Source: Streptomyces prunicolor NBRC 13075
GTDB lineage: Bacteria > Actinomycetota > Actinomycetes > Streptomycetales > Streptomycetaceae
Assembly (NCBI RefSeq): GCF_000367365.1
Contig: NZ_BARF01000069.1
Coordinates: 58,161 to 122,160 of the forward strand
Length of the DNA stretch: 64,000 nt
Reading direction: 5' to 3'
Under the pieces are notes generated by a model that saw only the letters and a program-made list of their open reading frames with translations, was not told the origin of the DNA and did not search any database. The position numbers were made by a program, and so were the translations under genes. This document shows positions 49,759-60,249 of the stretch, piece by piece. Each line of letters starts with the position of its first letter. The first letter of the stretch is position 1.

Positions 49759-50087
49759 TCGACGCGACCCACGTAATGGACGTGACGGACGAGAATTTCA
49801 CGGCGGAGGTGATCGGGGCCGAGTTGCCGGTGCTGGTCGAGTTCACGGCGGACTGGTGTCCTCCGTGCCGGCAGATGGCACCGGTACTGCGCGCCCTCGC
49901 CACCGAGGAGGCGGATCGGCTGAAAGTGGTGCAGTTGAACGTCGATCAGAATCCGGAGACCACGAACGCCTACAAGGTTCTCTCGATGCCCACGTTCATG
50001 GTCTTCCGCGGCGGTGAGCCGGTGAAGGCCATGGTGGGGGCCCGGCCCAAGCGGCGGCTGCTGGAGGAACTGGCCGATGTGATCTGA
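49755..50087 (+). CDS. Thioredoxin
   Basis: 110 residues, standard length. The active site is Cys35-Pro-Pro-Cys38 in FTADWCPPCRQMAPVL, slightly different from the usual CGPC, which tends to shift redox potential. The cis-Pro loop is LSMPTFMVFRGG. Start GTG 49755 overlaps the MerR stop, so synthesis is coupled. It reduces protein disulfides in the cytoplasm; a specialised partner of the MerR sensor is inferred. A good terminator follows. Confidence 0.94.
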   Translation: MIDATHVMDVTDENFTAEVIGAELPVLVEFTADWCPPCRQMAPVLRALATEEADRLKVVQLNVDQNPETTNAYKVLSMPTFMVFRGGEPVKAMVGARPKRRLLEELADVI

Positions 50088-50124
50088 GGGACCCGGGCCT
50101 CTTGACGAGCCTCTTGAACGAGGA

Positions 50125-50159
50125 AATCCCCTGAGCAATTGCGCTCGGGGGATTCTTTT
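50125..50159 (+). terminator. Rho-independent terminator after thioredoxin gene
   Basis: AATCCCCTGAGC pairs with GCTCGGGGGATT (one G-U pair) around a 6-base loop, followed by CTTTT. It lies 38 bases after the thioredoxin stop. Confidence 0.85.
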
Positions 50160-50177
50160 GCGTATATTCAATGGTTC

Positions 50178-50201
50178 GCGACTTCACGGGAATTGAGTCG
50201 C
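50178..50201. promoter_or_regulatory. Dyad GCGACT-N12-AGTCGC in the helD upstream region
   Basis: Perfect 6-base arms lie 37-60 bases before the helicase start in a rare AT-rich patch that also has AGTATATAGG. It is a promoter-region operator candidate only. Confidence 0.4.
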
Positions 50202-50237
50202 AAAGAGGCTCAATGAGCACAGTATATAGGTCCGGGA

Positions 50238-52496
50238 GTGGAATTGTCAAACAGCGATGAAATTCACGGTGAGCAGGAATTCATCGACGGTCTGTACGCA
50301 CGCGTGGACGCGCTGCGCGGCGCCACCGAGGACTCTGTCACGGACGCGCTCGGGCAGGGCAACACGCCCATGCAGGCCCGGCTGGAGCGGGACATCCTGG
50401 TCGCCGAGCGCTCGGGGCTGCTCGCCGCGCTGAACGCCGTGGACGGTTCGCTCTGCTTCGGCCGGATCGATCTGACCTCCGGGGTCAGCCACCACATCGG
50501 CCGGATCGGCATCCGCTCCGACGACGCCGACCTCACGCCGATCCTGATCGACTGGCGGGCCGAGGTCGCCCGCCCCTTCTACCTGGCCACCGGCCACACC
50601 CCGATGGATCTGCGCCGCCGTCGGCACCTCACCACCGACGGGCGCCGCGTCACCGCCCTGCACGACGAGATCCTCGACCTCGGCGACGCCACCCGCACCG
50701 GCCACGAGGACCCCAGCGGCGACGCCGTCCTGCTCGCCGCGCTCAACTCCGCGCGCACCGGCCGGATGAGCGACATCGTGCAGACCATCCAGGCCGAACA
50801 GGACGAGATCATCCGCGCGCCCTATCGCGGGGTGCTCGTCGTCGAAGGCGGCCCCGGCACCGGCAAGACCGCCGTCGCGCTGCACCGGGCCGCATATCTC
50901 CTCTATGAATACCGGGAGTTGCTCGCGAAGCGGGCCGTCCTGATCGTCGGCCCGAACCCCGCGTTCCTCGGCTACATCGGCGAGGTGCTGCCGTCCCTCG
51001 GCGAGACCGGCGTACTCCTCGCCACCGTCGGCGAGTTGTTCCCCGGTGTGAAGGCCACGGCCACCGACACTCGGGCCGCGGCGTCCGTCAAGGGGCGGGC
51101 CGACATGGCCGACGTCCTCGCCGCCGTCGTACGCGACTGGCAGTCGCTGCCCGACCCGGTCATCGCGATCGAGCACGACCGCGAGATCCTCATGCTCGAC
51201 GACGGCCTGGTACGGGTGGCCCGCGACCGCGCCCGCGAAGCCCAACTCCCGCACAACGCGGCCCGGGAGCACTTCGAGGGCCACATCCTCAACACGCTCA
51301 CCGAGATGGTCGCCGAACGCATCGGCACCGACCCCTTCGACGGCAGCAACCTGCTCGACCCCAGCGACATCACCCAGATCCGCGACGAACTCGCCGAGAA
51401 CCCCGAAGTCTGGGCCGCCATCGACCAGTTGTGGCCGCGGCTGACCCCGCAGTACCTCGTCGCGGACTTCCTCGCCGACCCCGTGGGCTACGTCTCCGAC
51501 GACGACGCGGACGCCATCCGGCGCCCGGTGACCCGCGCGTGGACCGTGGCGGACGTACCGCTGCTGGACGAGGCCGCGGAGCTTCTCGGGCGGGACGACC
51601 GGGTGCGGCGGGCGCGGGCGCAGCGCGAGCGGGAGGAGCAAGTGTCGTTCGCGCAGGGTGTGTTGGACGTGTCCTTCGCCTCCCGGACGTTCGAGTTCGA
51701 GGACAAGGAGGAGGGCGATCCCGAGGGTTCCGAGGTGCTGTCTGCGCACGACATCATCGACGCGGAGCGCTTCGCGGAGCGGCATGAGGAGGAGGATCAC
51801 CGCAGTGCCGCCGAGCGTGCGGCGGCCGACCGGACCTGGGCGTTCGGGCACATCATCGTCGACGAGGCGCAGGAACTCTCGCCGATGGCCTGGCGGTTGC
51901 TGATGCGGCGGAGTCCGACCCGGTCGATGACCCTGGTCGGCGACCCCGCCCAGACTGCGGAGGCGGCGGGTGTCGGCTCGTGGTCGGGGATCCTCGCCCC
52001 GTACGTCGAGGACCGCTTCGACCACCGTCGCCTCGGCGTCAACTACCGCACCCCCGCCGAGATCATGGACCTCGCGGCGGCGGTCGTCCGCGCGGAGAAT
52101 CCGGGGTTCGAGCCGCCGAGTTCGGTGCGGGCCACTGGCGTGCGGCCTTGGGTGCGGGCGACTGACGATCTGCCGGGTGCGGTGGCGAAGGCCGTGGGTG
52201 AACTTGCCCCTGTGGAGGGGCGGTTGGCGGTTATCGCGCCTCGGGATCTGCATCGGCGGTTGGCTGCGCGGCTGGACGGGGTGACGGCGGGCGCCGAGCC
52301 GGATCTGACGCGGAGTGTCGTTCTGCTTGATCCTCGGCAGGCCAAGGGGTTGGAGTTCGACTCGGTGTTGGTTGTCGAGCCGGGGCGGTACGGGACGAGT
52401 GATTTGTATGTGGCGTTGACTCGGGCTACGCAGAGGTTGGGGGTGTTGCACACGGGTTCGCTGCCGCTGAGCTTGGCGGGAGCGGGGGTGGTGTGA
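50238..52496 (+). CDS. HelD-like RNA polymerase-associated UvrD-type helicase
   Basis: 752 residues. The N-terminal coiled part (EQEFIDGLYARVDALRGATEDSV) fits the secondary-channel arm of HelD. Walker A VVEGGPGTGKTAVALHRAAYLLYEYRELLAK, Walker B region HIIVDEAQELSPMAWRLLMRR, GDPAQTA, and helicase motifs VNYRTPAEIMDLA and AKGLEFDSVLVVEPG / LYVALTRATQRLGV are intact. HelD proteins release RNA polymerase from stalled or inhibited complexes; the related HelR gives rifamycin tolerance. I cannot tell the subtypes apart here. Start GTG 50238; ribosome binding site weak (CCGGGA just before). Confidence 0.88.
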   Translation: MELSNSDEIHGEQEFIDGLYARVDALRGATEDSVTDALGQGNTPMQARLERDILVAERSGLLAALNAVDGSLCFGRIDLTSGVSHHIGRIGIRSDDADLTPILIDWRAEVARPFYLATGHTPMDLRRRRHLTTDGRRVTALHDEILDLGDATRTGHEDPSGDAVLLAALNSARTGRMSDIVQTIQAEQDEIIRAPYRGVLVVEGGPGTGKTAVALHRAAYLLYEYRELLAKRAVLIVGPNPAFLGYIGEVLPSLGETGVLLATVGELFPGVKATATDTRAAASVKGRADMADVLAAVVRDWQSLPDPVIAIEHDREILMLDDGLVRVARDRAREAQLPHNAAREHFEGHILNTLTEMVAERIGTDPFDGSNLLDPSDITQIRDELAENPEVWAAIDQLWPRLTPQYLVADFLADPVGYVSDDDADAIRRPVTRAWTVADVPLLDEAAELLGRDDRVRRARAQREREEQVSFAQGVLDVSFASRTFEFEDKEEGDPEGSEVLSAHDIIDAERFAERHEEEDHRSAAERAAADRTWAFGHIIVDEAQELSPMAWRLLMRRSPTRSMTLVGDPAQTAEAAGVGSWSGILAPYVEDRFDHRRLGVNYRTPAEIMDLAAAVVRAENPGFEPPSSVRATGVRPWVRATDDLPGAVAKAVGELAPVEGRLAVIAPRDLHRRLAARLDGVTAGAEPDLTRSVVLLDPRQAKGLEFDSVLVVEPGRYGTSDLYVALTRATQRLGVLHTGSLPLSLAGAGVV

Positions 52497-52778
52497 GGGC
52501 GGCTGGTGTTGGTGGCCGGTGTTGGTGTGGGCGTTCCTGGGGGCTGCGCCCCCAGACCCCCGTCGGCCCTGAAGGGGCCTCGTCCTCAAACGCCGGACGG
52601 GCTGGATTTTGCCGGCCTGGGTCAGCAAGTGCCGGACCGGCTGGATTTGCCGCCGGGGGTGAAAAGGTCCCGGCCGGTGGTGAGATGTGCCGGCCGGAGC
52701 TGAAAAGGTCCCGGCCGGCACTGCGAAGGTCCCGATCGGCGTTGTGAAGGTGCCGGCCGGGAACTGGAGTTGTGGGTG
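52497..52778. repeat. Intergenic repeat block between helD and glgB
   Basis: No gene. It holds an 8-bp GC hairpin CTGGGGGC-tgc-GCCCCCAG (52537-52555, terminator candidate), the dispersed 27-bp repeat (52578-52604), and five head-to-tail 21-bp units with core AGGTCCCGGCCGG at 52659-52762 (one unit 20 bp). Read on the minus strand they would be GlgB-downstream leaderless sequence with no start or ribosome binding site. Confidence 0.7.
52578..52604. repeat. Dispersed 27-bp intergenic repeat, copy 1
   Basis: CCTCGTCCTCAAACG followed by CCGGACGGGCTG is identical, inverted, to 63962-63988. Both copies are intergenic. This sequence recurs between genes in Streptomyces as I recall. Confidence 0.8.
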
Positions 52779-55700
52779 CTAGGCCGGGCGCAGCCAGACC
52801 GTCGCCAGCGGGGGCAATGTCAGGCGGATGCTCGTCGGGCGGCCGTGCCACGGTTGGGGTTCGGGCTTGATGGGGTCCTGGTTGGTGATGTCGCTGCCGC
52901 CGTAGCGGGCTGTGTCGGTGTTGAGGGTTTCGTGCCAGGCGGGGATGTCGTCGGGGGTGCCCAGGCGGTAGTCGTGGCGGACGACGGGGGAGAAGTTGCT
53001 GACGGCGAGGAGGGGGGAGCCGTCGGTGTCGTAGCGGAGGAAGGCGAAGACGTTGTCCTCGGAAGCGTCTCCGGTGATCCACTGGAAGCCGGACGGGTTG
53101 GTGTCCAGTTGCCACAGGGCCGGGGTGTGGCGGTAGACCGTGTTGAGGTCGCGGACCAGGTCGCGTACGCCTCGGTGGTCGGCTTCGGCGCCGTAGGAGG
53201 GGTCCAGGAGCCACCAGTCGGGGCCGTTTGTCTCCGACCACTCCGCGCCCTGGGCGAACTCCTGGCCCATGAAGAGGAGTTGCTTGCCGGGGTGGGACCA
53301 CATGAAGGCGAGGTAGGCGCGGAGGCTGGCGCGTTGCTGCCACCAGTCGCCGGGCATCTTCGACACCAACGAGCGCTTGCCGTGGACCACTTCGTCGTGG
53401 GAGATGGGGAGGACGTAGTTCTCGCTGTAGGCGTAGACCATGGAGAACGTCATCTCGCCGTGGTGGTGCTTGCGGTGGACGGGCTCGTGCGACATGTAGT
53501 CGAGCGAGTCGTGCATCCAGCCCATGTTCCACTTCAACCCGAAGCCCAGGCCGCCGAATCCGCCGGGTCCGACATGGTCCGTGGCGCGCGTGACGCCGTC
53601 CCAGGCGGTGGACTCCTCGGCGATCGTCACGACACCGGGCACCCTGCGGTACACGGTCGCGTTCATCTCCTGGAGGAAGGCGACGGCGTCGAGGTTCTCC
53701 CGGCCGCCGTGCTCGTTCGGGGTCCACTGGCCCGGCTCGCGTGAGTAGTCGAGGTAGAGCATCGAGGCGACCGCGTCCACGCGCAGGCCGTCGATGTGGA
53801 ACTCCTCGCACCAGTAAACGGCGTTCGCCACAAGGAAGTTGCGGACCTCGCGGCGGCCGAAGTCGAATTCCAGGGTGCCCCAGTCGGGGTGCGCGGCCCG
53901 GAGCGGGTCCTCGTGCTCGTACAGGGGGCGGCCGTCGAACTCGGCCAACGCCCAGTCGTCGCGCGGGAAGTGAGCCGGGACCCAGTCCATGAGGACGCCG
54001 ATACCGGCCTGGTGCAGGGCGTCGACCAGGAACTTGAAGTCGTCGGGGGTGCCGAGGCGGGCGGTCGGGGCGTAGAAGCCGGTGACCTGGTAACCCCACG
54101 AGCCGCCGTACGGATGCTCGGCGACCGGCATCATCTCGACGTGGGTGAAACCCAAGTCCTTGACGTAGGCGGGGAGTTGCTCGGCGAGCTGGCGGTATGT
54201 CAAACCCGGGCGCCAGGAGGCGAGATGGAGTTCGTAGATGGAGAGGGGCGCTTCGTGGGCGGGGAGTTCGGCGCGCTGGGCGAGCCATTCCTCGTCGTTC
54301 CACTCGTAGTGCGAGGCGTGGACGATCGAGGAGGTGGCGGGCGGGATCTCGGTGCGGCGGGCCATCGGGTCGGCGCGCATCGTCTTCGATCCGTCGGGCC
54401 GGGTGATCTCGAACTTGTACAGCTCGCCCTCGCCGACGCCGGGCATGAACAGTTCCCAGACACCGGTTCCGCCGAGTGAGCGCAGCGGGGCGCCCGTCCC
54501 GTCCCAGAAGTTGAAGCTACCGGCGAGGCGCACGCCTTGAGCGTCCGGCGCCCACACGGTGAACCGGGTGCCGGTGACCCCCTGATGCGTCATCGTCCGC
54601 GCCCCGAGCGCCTGCCACAGCTCCTCGTGCCGGCCCTCACCGATCAGGTGGAGATCCAGATCACCGAGCGCGGGGAGGAACCGGTACGCGTCCTCGACCT
54701 CCTGCACGGTGCCCTCGTAGGCCACGGCGAGCCGATACTCCGGCACCCCCTGCAGCGGGGCCAGCCCCGAGAAGAACCCGTCCCCGTCGTCGTGCAACTC
54801 GGCCTTCAACTGCCCTGCCACGACGGTCACTCCGAGCGCGAACGGCCGAAACACCCGGAACGCGACTCCGCCTGGGACCAGGTGGGCGCCGAGTACGGAG
54901 TGGGGGGAGTGGTGGTTTCCGTGGAGGAGGCGGTCGCGGTCTGGGGCGTCCAGGGCGGGGGAGATGGTGATGGTGGGGGGAGTGGGTGGGGTGGGCTGTG
55001 TGGCGGACTCCGGGATGTCGGCCGGGGTCGGCAGCGGGGCGGGGGCCTGGGCCGGAGGGGCGGGCGCTGCCGGCGGAGCCGATGGGGTCGTGGGCGTAGT
55101 CGGCTTCGGGGCGTCGGCGGAGACCGACGGTATGGGCGTGGTCGGTGCGGTGGCCGGCGTCGGTGGGGTGGTCGGCTCCGAGGTGTCAGCCGCAGTCGTC
55201 AGCGGGACCGGCGTCGCAGCTGGAGCGGCGGGCGGGGTCGGGGCGGTGAGTGGGGCCGGCGGCGTGGGCAGGTTCGGCGTCGGCGGCTCGGTCGGCTTCG
55301 GGGCGTCTGCCGAGGCCGGTGGCGTGGCCGAAGTCGGTGCGGTGGGCGGGGGCGTGGTCGACTCCGAGGTGTTCGCCGGGACCGGAGGCTGGTTCCGCGC
55401 CGGGGCGGTGGTCGGAATCGGGGGCGTGACGGGCTCTGGGGCATCGGCCGGAGTCTGGTCCTGAGCCGATGCGGTTGGCAGCGGTGACGGTGTGGCCGAC
55501 TCGGTTGCGTCGGTCGGGGCCATCAGCGGCGCCGGGGCCGGAGCGGTGAACGGCGTCGGCGGGGTGGTCGGCTTCGGGGCGTCGGTCGATACCGGCGGTG
55601 TGGCCGGAGTCGGAGCGGTCGGCGAGGTGGGCGGTGTGGCCGGCTTCGGCTTCGGGGTATCGGACGGGGCTGGCAGTACCGCCGTGGCCGGTGCGGTCGG

Positions 55701-56999
55701 AGAGGTGGACGGCGTCGGCGGTGTGGCCGACTTCGGCTCCGAGGTGTCGGCCGGAGTTGGCAGCGCAGCCGGAGCGGTGGGCGAGGTCGAGGACGCGGTC
55801 GGCTCCGCGGCCTTGGTCGCCAGCGGCGGCGTGGTCGACTCCGGGGCGGGACCCGATCCCGGAGTGGCACCTGGCTCTGAGGTGGCACCCGGCTCTGAGG
55901 CGGGACCCGGTTCCGGGGTGGACGCGATGCCGGAAGTGGCATCAGCCTCCTCCGGTGTGGCAACGCCCTGGTCCGGCGCGGCAGCCACCCCTTCCCGTTC
56001 GGCAACCTCCCCGTCCAGCGCGAGAGAAGCCGGCCCGGAATCCATCCCCGAATCCACCCCCGTGTCAGCAGTCACCGTCCGCCGCGTGGACTTCTCGTCC
56101 GCCGCGATCGTCTTCCTGGCCAGGCCCTTCTTCGCCGAGTTCTTCTTCCCGGCACCCTTCTTGGTTACGTCCTTCTTCGCTGCGGCCCTCTTCGTCACGG
56201 TCTTCCTCGCGCTGCTCGTTTCCGCCACGACGTCTTCTGCCGAGCCCGTCTCCGCCGGGATCTTCGCCGTCACGTTCGTCCTCTTCGCCGTACCCGTCTT
56301 CGCGGCGCCCGTCTTCGTCATGGCCTTCTCCGTCGCAGCTCTTGTCGCCGAGGTGTCTTCCGCCGAACCAGTCATCGCCACGGCGTTCTTCTTCGTCGCT
56401 TGCTTGGCCGCGGCCTTCTTGAGCACGGCGTTCTTCGCCGCTGCCTTCGTTGCCGCGGCTTTCTTCGTACCGGCGTTCTTCGTCGTCGTCCTCTTGGCGG
56501 CGGCCTTTCCGGGCTCGGCCGTTTCAACTGGCGTGTTTTTCGGCGCCGTCCTCTTGGCCGAGGTCTTCCCAGGCTCAGCCTTCTCGGCCGGCGTGCCCTT
56601 CTTCGCCGCCTTGGCTCCGGCCTTTCCGGGCGAAGCCGTCTCAGCCGCCGCGTCCTTCGCCGCCGCCCTCTTGGCCCCGATCTTCCCGGTGGCCTTCCCG
56701 GGCACAGCCGTCTCAGCCGCCGCCTTCTTCGCCCCTGCCGTCTTCCCGGCGGCGCTCCCCACCCCGACGCCCTTCTTCTTCAGCGCCTTCTTCCCAGCAG
56801 CCCCCTTGCCCACAGCCTCCTTGCCCACCGCCCCCTCACCCGCACCCTTCCCCACAGCCCCCGCGACCTTCGTCACGCTGCCGCCCCCGCCCCCCTTCTC
56901 CTCAGGAGCCGTCGGCTGCACTGCCGTACCGCTCTTCTCCTCGGCCGGTTTCTTCCTCGGCTTCGGATCAGAACCGTTGGACGGGGGACGCGGGGTCAC
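52779..56999 (-). CDS. glgB: 1,4-alpha-glucan branching enzyme GlgB with giant N-terminal extension
   Basis: 1406 residues against about 730-770 usual. From about 685 the normal enzyme begins (HGNHHSPHSVLGAHLVPGG), with the CBM48 region (GVRLAGSFNFWDGTGAPLRSL), and GH13 motifs DWVPAHFPRD, GLRVDAVASMLYLDYSR (Asp nucleophile), VVTIAEESTAW (Glu acid) and LPISHDEVVHGK. It makes alpha-1,6 branches, here in GlgE-type glucan. Residues 1-310 are Lys/Ala-rich repeats (KKAAAKQATKK, KRAAAKKDVTKK), resembling histone H1-like tails; 310-680 are Pro/Thr/Ala-rich. GTG 56999 has AGGAGG eight bases upstream, so the long form is well supported. Last gene of the glgE-treS-pep2-glgB cluster. Confidence 0.92.
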   Translation of the reverse strand: MTPRPPSNGSDPKPRKKPAEEKSGTAVQPTAPEEKGGGGGSVTKVAGAVGKGAGEGAVGKEAVGKGAAGKKALKKKGVGVGSAAGKTAGAKKAAAETAVPGKATGKIGAKRAAAKDAAAETASPGKAGAKAAKKGTPAEKAEPGKTSAKRTAPKNTPVETAEPGKAAAKRTTTKNAGTKKAAATKAAAKNAVLKKAAAKQATKKNAVAMTGSAEDTSATRAATEKAMTKTGAAKTGTAKRTNVTAKIPAETGSAEDVVAETSSARKTVTKRAAAKKDVTKKGAGKKNSAKKGLARKTIAADEKSTRRTVTADTGVDSGMDSGPASLALDGEVAEREGVAAAPDQGVATPEEADATSGIASTPEPGPASEPGATSEPGATPGSGPAPESTTPPLATKAAEPTASSTSPTAPAALPTPADTSEPKSATPPTPSTSPTAPATAVLPAPSDTPKPKPATPPTSPTAPTPATPPVSTDAPKPTTPPTPFTAPAPAPLMAPTDATESATPSPLPTASAQDQTPADAPEPVTPPIPTTAPARNQPPVPANTSESTTPPPTAPTSATPPASADAPKPTEPPTPNLPTPPAPLTAPTPPAAPAATPVPLTTAADTSEPTTPPTPATAPTTPIPSVSADAPKPTTPTTPSAPPAAPAPPAQAPAPLPTPADIPESATQPTPPTPPTITISPALDAPDRDRLLHGNHHSPHSVLGAHLVPGGVAFRVFRPFALGVTVVAGQLKAELHDDGDGFFSGLAPLQGVPEYRLAVAYEGTVQEVEDAYRFLPALGDLDLHLIGEGRHEELWQALGARTMTHQGVTGTRFTVWAPDAQGVRLAGSFNFWDGTGAPLRSLGGTGVWELFMPGVGEGELYKFEITRPDGSKTMRADPMARRTEIPPATSSIVHASHYEWNDEEWLAQRAELPAHEAPLSIYELHLASWRPGLTYRQLAEQLPAYVKDLGFTHVEMMPVAEHPYGGSWGYQVTGFYAPTARLGTPDDFKFLVDALHQAGIGVLMDWVPAHFPRDDWALAEFDGRPLYEHEDPLRAAHPDWGTLEFDFGRREVRNFLVANAVYWCEEFHIDGLRVDAVASMLYLDYSREPGQWTPNEHGGRENLDAVAFLQEMNATVYRRVPGVVTIAEESTAWDGVTRATDHVGPGGFGGLGFGLKWNMGWMHDSLDYMSHEPVHRKHHHGEMTFSMVYAYSENYVLPISHDEVVHGKRSLVSKMPGDWWQQRASLRAYLAFMWSHPGKQLLFMGQEFAQGAEWSETNGPDWWLLDPSYGAEADHRGVRDLVRDLNTVYRHTPALWQLDTNPSGFQWITGDASEDNVFAFLRYDTDGSPLLAVSNFSPVVRHDYRLGTPDDIPAWHETLNTDTARYGGSDITNQDPIKPEPQPWHGRPTSIRLTLPPLATVWLRPA

Positions 57000-57036
57000 G
57001 GGCGGAGCCTCCTGGGCGGGATGTGGGCGGGGTGGG

Positions 57037-58431
57037 TCAGATGGTGGCGTCGGGGGCGGGGTTGGCCAGGCGGCGGACCGCCGACAACGGCACCGGGAGC
57101 CAGTCGGGGCGATGGCGGGCCTCGTAGAGGACTTCGTAGATCGCCTTGTCCGTCTCGTACGCGCGGAGCAGGACCGGATCCGTACGTGGATCCACCCCCG
57201 TCACCTCCGCGTACCCCGAGCAGTACGCCGCCCGGCACATGTCCGCCCACCCAGGCGCCGCCGGTGTCGTCGAGTGGGCCGCGTAGTCGAAGGAACGGAG
57301 CATCCCCGCGATGTCCCGCACCGGAGGCTGGGGCATACGGCGTTCCGCGAGGGGCCTGGACGGCTCGCCCTCGAAGTCGATCAGGGACCACTCCCCGGAC
57401 GGCGAGTGCAGGCACTGGCCCAGGTGCAGGTCGCCGTGGATGCGTTGGGCGGTCCAGGTGTGGCCCTCCGCCGCCAAGTTCGCCAAGGCCGAGAACGCCG
57501 AGTGCAGGTCGGGGGCGTACGGGCGAAGGGCGGGGACCGCCTGCGCCGCCGCGTCCAGGCGGTCGGTCATGCCGTTCACCAGCAGGTCCAGCTGCGCGTG
57601 GCCCAACGTCATCGTCGGCAGCGCTCGTGCCAAGGCCACGTGGACTTCCGCCGTCGCCCTGCCCAGCGACCTCGCCTCCGCGCCGAAGTCCTCGCCCTTG
57701 GACAACTCGCTCAGCGCCAGTTCCCAGCCGTCCGCCGCGCCCTGCACGAACGGTTGGAGGACTCCCAGGACGTACGGCTCGTCGGCGAACTCCGCTCGTA
57801 GCCACGCCGTCGGGGCCGGTACCCGGGGGCAGCCCTCCAGCGCCAGGGCCAGCGGGAGTTCCAGGTCGGGGTTGGTGCCGGGGACGATCCTGCGTAGGAG
57901 TTTCAGGATGTACGTGTCGCCGTAGACCACCGATGAATTGGACTGTTCGGCCGTCATCAGGCGCGGGGTCAGGCCGGGGCCGATCTCCGGGGCGTCCGGG
58001 GCCCGTTCGAAGCGCAGCCCGCCGATGCGGGCCTGGGTGCGCAACGCCTCCAGGAGCACCTCGGCGGGCCGGGGGTCGTACAGGGCCTCGTACACCGTGT
58101 GACCGGCGAGCGGGCCCTCCTCCACATGTCCGATCAGCGCGGGCGCGAGCCGGGGTGGCAGCGCCTCGCGCACGCCTATGAGGAGCTGGTAGCAGTCGCC
58201 GGGGGCGGGGGACTGGTGGGCGCGGACCAGGAGGTGGTAGAGGCCCAGCGCGCCGTCCAGCGGGAGCAGCTCGGTCGCCGCCACCAGCGTGAAACCCGTG
58301 ACGGGACGGCCCTTGCCCGCGAACCACCGTTGCCTCGGCAGCCACTCCCGCAGGAGGGGGTCGAGTGACGCGAGGAGGCCCGGACCGGGACCCGGACTGG
58401 TCCGGCCGGAGATTGTGACAGTTTCCGCCAT
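57037..58431 (-). CDS. pep2: Maltokinase (Pep2/Mak)
   Basis: 464 residues. It phosphorylates maltose to maltose 1-phosphate, the GlgE substrate. The N-terminal cap begins RQRWFAGKGRPVTGFTLVAATELLPLDGALGLYHLLVRA. The kinase core has the aminoglycoside-kinase-like catalytic loop QRIHGDLHLGQCLH and the metal-binding DFEGEPSRPLAERR. ATG 58431 with AAAGGAA upstream; a longer frame to 58533 has no support. It stands between treS and glgB on the same strand, as expected for the TreS-Pep2-GlgE-GlgB route from trehalose to alpha-glucan. Confidence 0.94.
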   Translation of the reverse strand: MAETVTISGRTSPGPGPGLLASLDPLLREWLPRQRWFAGKGRPVTGFTLVAATELLPLDGALGLYHLLVRAHQSPAPGDCYQLLIGVREALPPRLAPALIGHVEEGPLAGHTVYEALYDPRPAEVLLEALRTQARIGGLRFERAPDAPEIGPGLTPRLMTAEQSNSSVVYGDTYILKLLRRIVPGTNPDLELPLALALEGCPRVPAPTAWLRAEFADEPYVLGVLQPFVQGAADGWELALSELSKGEDFGAEARSLGRATAEVHVALARALPTMTLGHAQLDLLVNGMTDRLDAAAQAVPALRPYAPDLHSAFSALANLAAEGHTWTAQRIHGDLHLGQCLHSPSGEWSLIDFEGEPSRPLAERRMPQPPVRDIAGMLRSFDYAAHSTTPAAPGWADMCRAAYCSGYAEVTGVDPRTDPVLLRAYETDKAIYEVLYEARHRPDWLPVPLSAVRRLANPAPDATI

Positions 58432-58548
58432 GGTGTCACGTTCCTTTCCCCGGGGTGGTCGGGGTGTCACTGTTGCGTGCCCCCGGCGGGGCGGGGGAAA
58501 CCGAAACCGCCCCGCCCCACCGGGATCCAGCACGGATCCGGCAGCGAT

Positions 58549-60245
<1,697 letters not shown>

Positions 60246-60249
<4 letters not shown>

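Noticed and set aside
50160..50237. Rifamycin-associated element before the HelD-like gene
   Set aside because: I looked for a long G/C-flanked inverted repeat of that type and found only a 6-base dyad, so HelR-type rifamycin control is not claimed.
52426..54303. 625-residue minus-strand ORF overlapping the glgB 3' end
   Set aside because: Off-frame Arg/Pro-rich shadow of the branching enzyme; its 7-residue repeats only reflect the 21-bp DNA repeat.
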